DNA of 28,699 nucleotides from Pelargonium nanum (taxonomy: Eukaryota > Streptophyta > Magnoliopsida > Geraniales > Geraniaceae): contig JAYMTF010000885.1 in the NCBI GenBank assembly GCA_036897485.1, positions 1 to 28,699 of the forward strand, written 5' to 3'. The notes under the pieces were generated by a model. The model was not told the origin of the DNA, did no database searches, and saw nothing but the letters and a program-made list of their open reading frames with translations. Shown one piece after another: positions 1-9,000 of the stretch. Every line of letters starts with the position of its first letter. Positions within the stretch are counted from its first letter, which is position 1. Made by a program: the position numbers and the translations under genes.

Positions 1-448
1 GGTAAAAGTACTGTTTCCTATCAAACTTAGACTTGAAAGACAGATTGCAATTGAGTGCAAGACCCACTTTCACAGCTGATTCAATGACCTTAGAGTTCAA
101 AACAGACAATGCACCAGGCAGACCCATGCAAATTGGGCAGACTATGGTGTTTGGTAGAGACCCATAATTGAAAGGGCAGCTACAAAAGGCCTTGGTGAGA
201 GTGTTGAGTTGGACATGGGTTTCTATCCCGATAACTGCCTCGTAATCCTTTGAGAATTTTTCAATTGCTATGGTATGTTTGTTGGGTTTGACTTTGAATG
301 TTGAGGGCTCTTTCTTTTCTTGTGTCGCAGTTTGGATTTGTGAGGTTTTTAATGTGCAGTACAGAACACCATTCTTCCTTCAAAGTAGTGCAGTAGGGTA
401 TAGCAATAAAGGGTGTGTGTGAATTTTTCTAAAGAGTATGGAGGTCAT
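1..448 (-). CDS. GATB: Glutamyl-tRNA(Gln) amidotransferase subunit B, 5' part, with in-frame TGA
   Basis: GatB is the ATP-dependent subunit of the GatCAB complex. It converts Glu-tRNA(Gln) to Gln-tRNA(Gln) in plastids and mitochondria. Reading the minus strand, the family signature is clear: [13 protein letters not shown], then a zinc-ribbon-like stretch with CSCPFNYGS and [11 protein letters not shown], then KFDRKQYFY at the window edge, where the gene continues off the left side. The ATG at 448 opens a Ser/Leu/Arg-rich, acid-poor leader typical of an organellar transit peptide. It is in the same frame as the conserved domain. After 22 codons that frame meets TGA at 382-380, then stays open to position 1. 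The next in-frame ATG is the Met of CPICMGLPG, too late for a working protein. A few positions in the conserved block also look unusual (Ser where Pro is usual in PGALPVLNSK, and Ser where Phe or Leu is usual in the next helix). Family identity is nearly certain. Whether this copy is functional, misassembled, or a decaying copy is open. Confidence 0.88.
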
Positions 449-474
449 CTTACTAAACTACGGAAAACATGTAT

Positions 475-1296
475 CTGCAACAAAAGAACAAAAGAAAAGA
501 AAAAAGAGCAACCGGTTCAGAGCTAAACTATAATAAAACAACAATGGCAATGATTTCAAGCAACATTGATTAAGCCCATATATTATAGTATTCAAGATCC
601 AGGTAAAAATCAATGACAAGTATAATGACAGATAGTGAAGTGTATGCGAGAAAACTTGCTGGGAGAAGCAGTCACAAGTACCATAAAATGCTGAGTTCTA
701 AAAGAGGATGACACATTCTGCAGACAGCAGAATGTCCCTCATATTATCACTAATTTGCTGTATCTGCCACTGGAACCGGGCAAAATAGTCCTTGACCCGT
801 CTTTTAAAATTCAAAACCCAAACTCCTCCAACTAGAGCTGGCAATATGGACCCAAACTCGCGGGAACAGATGCCCGACCCAACTTTTACCCTATCCAACC
901 AACTTTCACTCTTTCACAGTCGGATTGAGCAAACCCGCACAATTCAGCACATTTTATGTCTATAAACTGAAAGCCGACCCAGAGCACAAGACCAAAATAC
1001 TTTCGGGTCGCTTGACCAACCCGAAATCAAATCCGAAACCTGATTTGACAGCTCTACAATAAACTCACGTTGGTTCTCCAGAATACTTGGATTCGACCCA
1101 TTGTTCCAATAAACACCATAAGCACAATTATTTTAGATTTTTAAAGTCAACAACACATCATCAGTTGCTGTAAGCATTGGGATTACAGTAACTCATCAAG
1201 TAGAGATTTAAAAAAAAAAAAAACAACTCATCAGCGACTTGAACCATGAAAATGAAGTAAAAATCACACAAATTAGGAGATTATACGGTACGGTAC
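475..1296 (-). other. Candidate intron in the GATB 5' leader
   Basis: On the minus strand a long pyrimidine run ends in TTGCAG, giving an acceptor at 475-476, just upstream of the GATB ATG at 448. A plausible donor (CAG then GTACCG) lies at 1297-1296, below a GC-rich island at about 1300-1400 that looks like a leader exon. All three frames entering the 3' exon meet stops before the ATG at 448, so the upstream exon would be untranslated. The hAT-like MITE at 833-1056 would sit inside this intron. This is inferred from splice signals only. Confidence 0.35.
833..1056. mobile_element. hAT-like MITE remnant
   Basis: The segment starts TAGAGCTGGCAA and ends with the inverted counterpart TTGACAGCTCTA, giving imperfect terminal inverted repeats. 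Its interior is rich in CCGACCC/CGGGTC-type motifs, as in the common plant MITEs that start TAGGGCTGTCAA and carry Asp/Pro-like CCCGACCC runs. It is about 224 bp and non-coding. I could not see a clean 8-bp target duplication, so its assignment to hAT rests on the terminal sequence alone. Confidence 0.5.
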
Positions 1297-1409
1297 CTGA
1301 TCGACGGCAGATGCCGGAGACGACCCCGCCGGCGCTTTTGTTTGTGACGTCCTCCTGGTTAGCTCGCCGGTGCCTAATCGACGACGACGGTTCTAATTGT
1401 TCACATCGT

Positions 1410-2199
1410 CATTCAAAATCTAATTTAATCGATCAAATTTATTTATATATAAAAAAAAAATACGAACTTTATTGAATTCGAATTCTGATCTAATCAAACC
1501 CAATTTCGAATTGAATTCAAGTGAAATAATCCAAATCCAAGCATATTTGATTCGAATCCCGAAAATCTAAAGCTTGTAAACCCGAATGTGGAGTGTACAA
1601 GGTTACAGTCCGTGACGAACAGATATACAGATACCACCTGAAATGACCATTTTGCCCTTCCTTCTCTTTTTGCTTGGCCCTCCAGAAAAATTTATTTATT
1701 TATTGTACTTTTTGGAAGCTACCATCACATATTTCAGTACCATCCTCCCATCAACCACTCCTCTTATTAGGGTTTTGATTTCTTTATTTTCTTCCTCTGC
1801 AACAACAAGACACTGTCCAGAGAGGACCAGACCTCATCACCAACACATGTGAAAGTGAAACCTGGCTTCCATTAATGCCATGTTCTGTTTTTTCAGAGAC
1901 CTGCATGAGGTAGGTGAGCTCACATCCTTTCCTTGACCATGTCCTAATTGAGTTGTTCATGTCTTGATTTTTTTTTAATTTAAATTTTCTGTTCTTAGTG
2001 GGTCTAATAAATGTCCTTCTAAAGAAACCAATTTAATTGCAAAATCTGGTTTTAAGGTGTTTGGAAAAAAAAAATTTTTTTTTTTTTTTTTTTTTTGTGG
2101 GAGACAGATTGTGTGTATTGCTTGGACACTACAATTTATGAGTTGGGTTTGATCTCAAATGAAGCAAAGACATTGGCTTCTTGAGAGAACAACAACAAA
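1410..2199. other. Divergent intergenic region upstream of the RING-H2 gene
   Basis: No gene is seen here. The stretch at about 1460-1550 is rich in GAATTC/TTCGAA palindromes. An A run followed directly by a long T run (2067-2096) forms an A/T hairpin about 100 bp upstream of the ATL start codon. The last 100 bp read as a leader, ending in AACAACAACAAA directly before the ATG at 2200. Small open frames here lack family resemblance. Confidence 0.5.
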
Positions 2200-3429
2200 A
2201 TGGGTGATATTGTGGTTGATTCAAGAAAAATGAGAAAAGTGATGGTTAGTTTATCTTTGGTTCAATCTCAAATCAAGCTGGAGAGGAAAGATGCTATTTT
2301 TACTACCCAATTTGATTCATCTCCTTCACTGCCATACACTAATTCAGATTCAGCCCCTTCTTCTTCTTCATCATCTGGTGGTAAAATAAGTCCAGCTGTT
2401 CTAATCATCATTGTGATTTTGGCTGTTGTGTTTTTCATATCTGGTCTTCTCCACCTGCTGGTTAGATTTCTCATAAAGCATAGATCTTCTTCATCAGTAT
2501 CTGAATCCAACAGGTACCCAGAGTTGTCTGGTTCTGATACTGTCCAGAGACAGTTGCAGCAGCTCTTTCACCTCCATGACTCAGGCCTGGATCAAGCTTT
2601 TATTGATGCCCTACCTGTCTTCCTCTACAAAGAGATAATGGGTCTGAAAGAGCCTTTTGACTGTGCTGTTTGTCTGTGTGAATTCTCAGAACAAGACAAG
2701 TTGAGATTGCTCCCCAACTGTAGTCATGCCTTTCACATTGATTGCATAGACACATGGTTACTGTCAAATTCAACTTGCCCTCTTTGCAGAGGGACCCTCT
2801 TCAACCCTGGCCTTTCTATTGAAAACCCAATTTTTTATTTTGATGATTCAAGGGAAGAAGATGGGTTTTCAGGCCAAGGAGAGGGTGGTGGGAATATTGG
2901 GGTCAATTCTGGTCATAAACCAGCAGAAAATGATATTATGTCTGGAAAGAGGGTGTTCTCTGTGAGACTAGGGAAGTTTAAGAGCTCAAATGAGCCTGAA
3001 AGTGGAAGAAGAGGAGGAGAGATTGCAACTGAGGTTGGAGAGACCAGTAGTAGCAATTTGGATGCAAGGAGGTGTTTCTCAATGGGGTCATACCAATATG
3101 TGGTTGCAGATTCAGACCTGCAAGTGGTGGCTTTGAGGCCCAGTAGAGGAAGTGGTGCTGCTAATGGCAGTGCTAGTGTGAGGTTTGTGAAAGGGAGAGG
3201 GGGGCAGAATGGGAATTCATTAATTGATGGGGATTTAGAGGGGAAGAGGATCAACTTTGGGAGTAAAGGTGAGAGCTTTTCTGTGTCCAAGATATGGCAA
3301 TGGTCAAAGAAAGGTAAATTCCCAAGCTCTTCAGAAACCCATATGGGTGGTGCTGTTGGTGGAGGTATTGGAAACTCTTCTTCTATTACAATGGGTCTGC
3401 CATGGACTGATAGAAACCATGGTACATGA
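2200..3429 (+). CDS. RING-H2 E3 ubiquitin ligase, ATL46/ATL47 type
   Basis: This is an intronless 409-residue member of the plant ATL family, membrane-anchored E3 ubiquitin ligases that recruit E2 enzymes through a RING-H2 finger. After a Ser-rich N-terminal stretch (about 40-60), one transmembrane helix spans about 64-91 (PAVLIIIVILAVVFF). The GLD motif is at 129-131 (HDSGLDQAFIDALPVF). The RING-H2 ligands are C155, C158, C174, H176, H179, C182, C193 and C196, with the E2-contact Trp in DTWLL. The block LLHLLVRF, followed by QLQQLFHLHDSG and KEIMGLKEPFDCAVCLCEF, and the C-terminal SVSKIWQWSKKGKF match the ATL46/ATL47 subgroup rather than ATLs in general. The long Gly/Ser-rich C-terminal tail is probably disordered. 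The start is supported by the AACAAAATGG context, though in-frame Met codons at residues 11 and 15 are alternatives. Substrates cannot be inferred. Confidence 0.94.
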   Translation: MGDIVVDSRKMRKVMVSLSLVQSQIKLERKDAIFTTQFDSSPSLPYTNSDSAPSSSSSSGGKISPAVLIIIVILAVVFFISGLLHLLVRFLIKHRSSSSVSESNRYPELSGSDTVQRQLQQLFHLHDSGLDQAFIDALPVFLYKEIMGLKEPFDCAVCLCEFSEQDKLRLLPNCSHAFHIDCIDTWLLSNSTCPLCRGTLFNPGLSIENPIFYFDDSREEDGFSGQGEGGGNIGVNSGHKPAENDIMSGKRVFSVRLGKFKSSNEPESGRRGGEIATEVGETSSSNLDARRCFSMGSYQYVVADSDLQVVALRPSRGSGAANGSASVRFVKGRGGQNGNSLIDGDLEGKRINFGSKGESFSVSKIWQWSKKGKFPSSSETHMGGAVGGGIGNSSSITMGLPWTDRNHGT

Positions 3430-4878
3430 TAACACTAAGGTATTCACTGAGTTTAGTACTCTTATTATGTCATATTATGGATTCAATTAGTAATAGTGTA
3501 GTGATACAAAATTCTAATTCTTTACTCCAATGCAACTCCTGGGAATATGGTTCTTTTCTTTCATTACACCTTGAAAATGGGAATGTACTTTATCTTTTTC
3601 AGTGAAATTCCATACATTTGTAGCTTCAGCAGCATTGCTTTTCCTTTTGCCAAGCTTTAGGCTTTATCACTTTATTTGATTTGGGTGTTGAAAGTTAAAA
3701 CTCAGCTCTTTCATTTGTATGTCCATTATTTTATGTTTTGAGTATTGAATTGTGAACCCAAGACAAGGCTTCAATGCTTAATCCAGTTTGTGAAATCTGC
3801 AATGTCTCTACTCTCTTGTATTGGATCTTATTTGAATTCACATGGTGTGGGTGTCTTTTTGGAATAAATTATGGTGTGAGGGAGTCAAATCACATGGTGT
3901 TACTTTTTGGATTTCTCTAGAGGTTCTTTTTGTAAAGTGAATTCATTTCTTTGGGGTTAGAGTTGGACTTTGGGGAGATGAATTATTGAAAATGAAGATA
4001 GTGGTGGTGCTGGAGCCTGAGCCTGAGCCTGAGCCTGCAGGTGGTGGTGGGATCTGGGAAAAGTGGTTGGAGGGACTCTTGTGATGAGGACCCATAATTT
4101 GAAATGCTGACATGAGGCTAGGTGGACTGTAGGGTCCTTCAACTTTCTCCAAATTTAATATTAGTGCTACTTCAAATTGATATTTCCATATTTTTGGGAC
4201 CCCAAATAGTGTTTTTTGTAATCAAGTAATAATGTTACAAGCTCCCAACACAAACACTCTCCAAGAGATCAAAAGGATGTGAGTCTGAAAGATAGGCTTC
4301 AACAACTGTCCCCTTAATAAATAAAAAAATTGGACACAGATTTTGAAATATATCAGTAGTTGGTGAATTGAGATCATAATGTTTAACCAACTACTGAACC
4401 ATGCTTCCCCAAAGTCTTAAGAAAATATCAAATAATTTGTCCTTTTACAAAATCATGTGTGTAAAACAATACTATAATGAGTGGTTATGATGAATGTTAC
4501 ACATGAAAAGAGAAGAATCCTAGGCCTTGCTTGCATGCTGAGCTGTTGACTATTGCTGGCTGGGTATGTAACCAACCTCCCGATTACGTTGTTCTACCAA
4601 TAAAATATTCAAATTCAATTATTTTGTGCCAACTTTCACTTTTTCTTACTTCAATTTTGATTTTCTAAAACTCCCTATAAAGTATTATACAATATATTGA
4701 TTTTCTAAAGTATTATAATTTCACACCTATCCTATCTCTAAGTAACTGATATTTAGTATTTGTGAAGAAAAAAAATGAAAGATTATTTCGAGATGAGAAA
4801 AATAATTCTCTAATATAATTTTATAGTGCTTGACGCACAAACAAAAATAGAAGTTGTTGTTTCAGGAACGACCATGTG
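3430..4878. other. ATL 3' flank and intergenic DNA
   Basis: This includes the probable 3' UTR of the RING-H2 gene, with an AATAAA at 3863-3868 as a possible polyadenylation signal. A near-repeat of CACATGGTGT...CTTTTTGGA occurs at about 3840 and 3891. A short GAGCCT tandem repeat lies at 4013-4036. Otherwise it is AT-rich sequence in which I recognise no gene. Confidence 0.5.
4013..4036 (+). repeat. Hexanucleotide tandem repeat (GAGCCT)4
   Basis: Four perfect copies of GAGCCT follow directly one after another. On the other strand they encode a Gly-Ser run in a 69-codon open frame that resembles no family I know, so the frame is probably fortuitous. Confidence 0.9.
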
Positions 4879-4924
4879 GTACATATAAGTTATATGTACC
4901 TTTGCATATATAATTATATGCAAA
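4879..4924. repeat. Two adjacent perfect palindromes
   Basis: The first is GTACATATAA, one base, then TTATATGTAC (4879-4899). The second is TTTGCATATA, four bases, then TATATGCAAA (4901-4924). They abut with a single base between them. Both have perfect 10-bp arms and could form hairpins or cruciforms. No flanking repeats were found that would make them ends of one element. Confidence 0.85.
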
Positions 4925-5749
4925 TTTAGTATTTTTTTGCACCGATAAATATCTGTAAGTTTACTGATAAATGTATGCAATTTCACCTATAATAATCATC
5001 TACTCAATCTCTTGGGAGTCTATACTTGTTTGGTAAATACGAGTGTTTCCTTACAAATTCGCCACATATACAAAATTTAAAGGAGAAGTAAAACTGATTA
5101 GTAAAATGCATAAAATAGTGACTTAGAGGCAATCTCTTGCAAGCTGCAAAACTCTTTTAAAGAGTTGATTTCTGCCGCTTTTGATATTTTTGACATCCTT
5201 TAAGGAGAAGGGATAACGTGTAAAATATCTTCTTGCCCTAAAAAATTCAAATTTGGTCAACTTGATTTGGCGATAGGTCAACCACTGGTCTGTTAATGTA
5301 GTTTAAATACTCAGTTAATGCATATAATGGTTACAAATTATTATGATCAACAATGAACAACTTAAATTGTTCTTACATACTTCATATCTATTTTGATTAT
5401 TAAAACAAATGATACATCATTACAGTTATTTTAATCTGAAATAGTATTACACGAAACTAATTATTTTGAAACAACTCCTAACAATTCTCCTTACTCTTTA
5501 CAGTTTTCAGTTATTTTCTAGATTTATTTGTATGTTTACATATTACATAATGTAAACAACACATAATTATATATATATATATATATATATTTGTATTAGT
5601 TCATAAAATTCATTGAATTGGATTATTATGGGAATAAAAATAAAAATATTGCTATTCAATTTCAATTCAACAAATACACAACTGCCACAACATTTCCAAC
5701 ACCACACAAGCCCCTTTCTCTCTTGATCATTTGGCAAAAACCAAGTTTC
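4925..5749. other. AT-rich intergenic DNA with inverted repeat and AT microsatellite
   Basis: No gene is recognisable. TGTTTACAT (5533-5541) and ATGTAAACA (5550-5558) form a perfect 9-bp inverted repeat. An (AT)n run of about 23 bp follows at 5568-5590. Part of the right side may be the 3' flank of the AP1G gene on the minus strand. Confidence 0.5.
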
Positions 5750-5825
5750 AACAATTCCGTACACATTGGTAGCTAATATTTAAATACAAAACAAAAACAA
5801 AAAAAAAAAAACAATTCCGTACACA
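5750..5825 (+). mobile_element. Micro-retroposon: 44-bp A-tailed insert with 16-bp target duplication
   Basis: The 16-mer AACAATTCCGTACACA occurs at 5750-5765 and again, perfectly, at 5810-5825. Between them is a 44-bp insert that begins TTGGTAGCTAATA and ends in an increasingly pure A run of about 11-12 bases. A poly-A 3' end flanked by a long perfect direct repeat is the mark of LINE-machinery (target-primed) retroposition. The insert is too short to assign a parent: a heavily 5'-truncated LINE or SINE, or a transcript fragment. Confidence 0.6.
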
Positions 5826-6064
5826 AACATTTTATAGTAATGTACATAAACCTACATAAATTGTTGAACAGAAAAATGGTGAAGCAATTTGATGTATCAC
5901 AAACTATAGCAAAATCAAATTGCCACAAACAATATTGCTCTGAGGTTGATAATTAAACCAAAAAGACTGCACTAACTACAGTCTATGGACTGATGATATC
6001 TGGGTTGATGGAGAATATGAAAAAGCTAATACATGAAACTGATGAACTTTATATAGGCCAGTTC

Positions 6065-9000
6065 TCACAAACCTCGAGGGAAATTGCCGATTTGCCCTTC
6101 TTCCAAGACATCCTTATCGTTCACCTTGTATGAGATCCTTATGCGCATCACAAGAGATTTCTGAAAATAAAATGAGAATTTTAACTATCTAGATCTAGTG
6201 TTGAAGAGAATGTAACATCAATCACAAACAAGTTCGGAGATATCATTCAGCTACACGAAAATAACCACAGTTTCTCCATGAAAAAAAGTACCCCTCTGTC
6301 CCAAAATGAATGTCATGTTTGTCTAGCACTTTTGTCCAAAATGACGATAAAAGCATGGGAACAAGGAATGTACATCTTTTATCTTTGAATAAAGTATAGA
6401 GTAAAACTTGAAGAAGCTTATCCGAACTAAGGGATATGACAACATAAAAGCCACGCTAAGAAACATTTTGGAAATTGAATAGCAGCACCATGAAGTTATG
6501 AGATTCGAACATACACAGAAAATGTAGTTTATATACCTTTCCATGTTGACTATTGGTAACTCTTAGATCCTGTGATACCGACCCATTACCACTTGCAGGG
6601 AGAGTATTGCTGCTCGCTGGATCCAAGTGCAGTTGGAGAAACTACATATGGAAAGAAGAAGAAGAAGAAAGAGAAAAGGTATTAGAACTGCATATTGAGG
6701 GAAAGACAATTTAATATGCTCATAAGAATATAAGTTTCTACTCTCCAAAATGTAAAAAAGAAAAAAATAAGGAAAAAAAAAAATAAACACATGCAGAGAA
6801 ACATCTGGTGGTTGTATAATACATTGTTTGTCCAGCTGAATTATTATATACTAAATCCAACTAATCAAGATAAAAGTAAAGTCTGCATATAGAAGACTCG
6901 CTTTCCAGAACATGTCCAACAAAAAAGACTCATTATAGAGCACAGGGAGCAGTGTGATATAACTCACTCCCTGGTACCAAAATAAGTGCCCTGTATCACT
7001 TGTATTTTTGTCACAAAATAAGTTTCTTGTTTTCCTTTTTAAGAAGTTAGTTATGCATCAATTACCAATAGTGCCCCTATAATAAGTTAGCTAATACCCC
7101 TCAAGTTTTTTACACCATATGTGCATGGGGATAGAAGAGAGAATATACAACACTAACTTCTTAGTTTTTCTCAAAATAGAAAAAAACACGACACTTATTC
7201 TTAGACGGAGGGAGTATATTTTATGTATGTGTAAAGACATAGTCGGTATATTATCATGAGGTGTCACCTTCGGGACTGCTGCCTGGAAAATAAAATCTGT
7301 GTAGACATTGGGTGACAAATTTGTAAATGTAGCCTGGATTGCTGTTGTTTGTGGGTTTCCAGGTGGTTTTGAGAAGTTAAACATCATCCTCAAGGAGCTG
7401 CTTTCGTATGCAACAACAGATGGATATACCGGACCATTGTCTTCTGTAACATAAAAGCAGGACTGTCACTATTGTGAAAAAAAAAAAACTACCTACAAAA
7501 CAAAAATTATCTGTTGAAATTTTTTACCTTGTGTAGGTGGACTGGAACCAAAGCCATCCAACAAATCCATCATAGGAGCAGCTCCTGCCGAAGATCTGCC
7601 TTGTATAGGAAGAGGAGATGGTGATGACAACCCTTCTAACATAGCAACTGGTGATTTATTTTCTTGGCTGGTGGACAATATGTCAGGTATAGATGAAACA
7701 CTTTGTACAGGAGTAGGTGTTCCAATAGACAAAAGATCCATTAGAACATCTGCAGTTTTTGGAGCCTGATTGGTACCTGTGAATAAATGAGGGCAAAATG
7801 ATTACAACAAACTGGTGAAGAGTGAAGACAACAGTGATTCAGGAGGGTAATAATATATCTCACACAATACTAACATGCATACTGAAACACTGAAATGCTC
7901 CAAATGGAAAACAATTTCTGATATTGCTGAATGAAACCAGCAGGCAATAACCCACCAGAAAAAGAAACAGACACTGAACGATGCTAACTAAAAAAATACT
8001 CAAAGATAGTTGTCAAGACCATTATTTGTAGGCTGATCTTATGACAGACCTGCAAGGTCAATTGTAGGAAAAATTGAACAGACCCAAATGTTGAAGTGTC
8101 AAGTGTTCTTAAAACTTATTTCAATACTCTTATACTAGTTATTAGGTCATTATAGATAGCACCAAAATTAGCTTAGTCATTTAATATAGAGAGTTGGCAA
8201 ATCAGTAAGGTATCTTCATTATCCTGTTAGACCTAACCAGCTCATGAGAAGCTCCTCCACCCAATTGACAGACAAGCGTCCATCCCAGCATTCATAATCA
8301 AAATCTTCCAGTTATTGTTCCTCCACTGACAAGCATCCAATCCAGTACACATAACCTAACTTCTAACTTAATGCTCCAAAGGGAAACTAAATGTAAGGAT
8401 GAGCAATGTAAGAGACACATACTTAGAAGTAAAAAAAAAAAACTATTCAGTTCCAAAGGTAATGAATACAAAACTAACCCAGTTGTGTGGATGCCGGTAC
8501 CAAATCACCACCAAGAAGATCCTGGAGAAAATCACCACCAGAAGAGCTAGGTGCTGGGGCATCATCTGAACTAAGATCAAGTAAATCAACAAGAGGAGCT
8601 GCAGGAGGTTTGGCAACTCCATTTGGAAGCTTAAGTGCCGCTGCACTGGGAGCTGAACCAGTTGCTGGTACAGAACTAGACCTTCTTCCACTGAAAGATG
8701 CCTCATCCAGAACTGGCATCCTTTCCACCAACGCGGATCTGCACCAACTCAAACATCAGTATTTACCATGGGAGAAAACCGAAAGAATAAAAAAAAAAGG
8801 TTCAAAAACTTCAGTGAAATAAAATCAGTAACTGTATTTATATACCGAATATTTTGATGCTTCTGAATGACAGAATTGAATTCTATAGATCTCTGTTGCA
8901 ATTCAAGCACAAGGCTTCCTTTATGTTGAACAAGTATGTTCCTGATCCTCCTAATGATATAAACAGCAAACAGCAACTTCATGTTATATTAAAACAGTTA

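Noticed and set aside
1239-1475. 78-codon plus frame over the GC-rich island
   Set aside because: No family resemblance. The island fits better as a GATB leader exon on the other strand.
2067-2096. A/T run as a functional hairpin
   Set aside because: Simple homopolymer junctions are common in plant intergenic DNA and may include sequencing noise.
2913-3290. 125-codon minus-strand frame
   Set aside because: It is the antisense shadow of the ATL C-terminal tail.
3943-4152. 69-codon minus-strand frame with a Pro/Ser/Gly-rich product
   Set aside because: Its composition comes from the GAGCCT repeat and T-rich DNA. It has no signal peptide or family motif and lies in the ATL 3' flank.
8487-8822. 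111-codon plus-strand frame
   Set aside because: It is the antisense shadow of AP1G exon 14, whose product matches the adaptin hinge.
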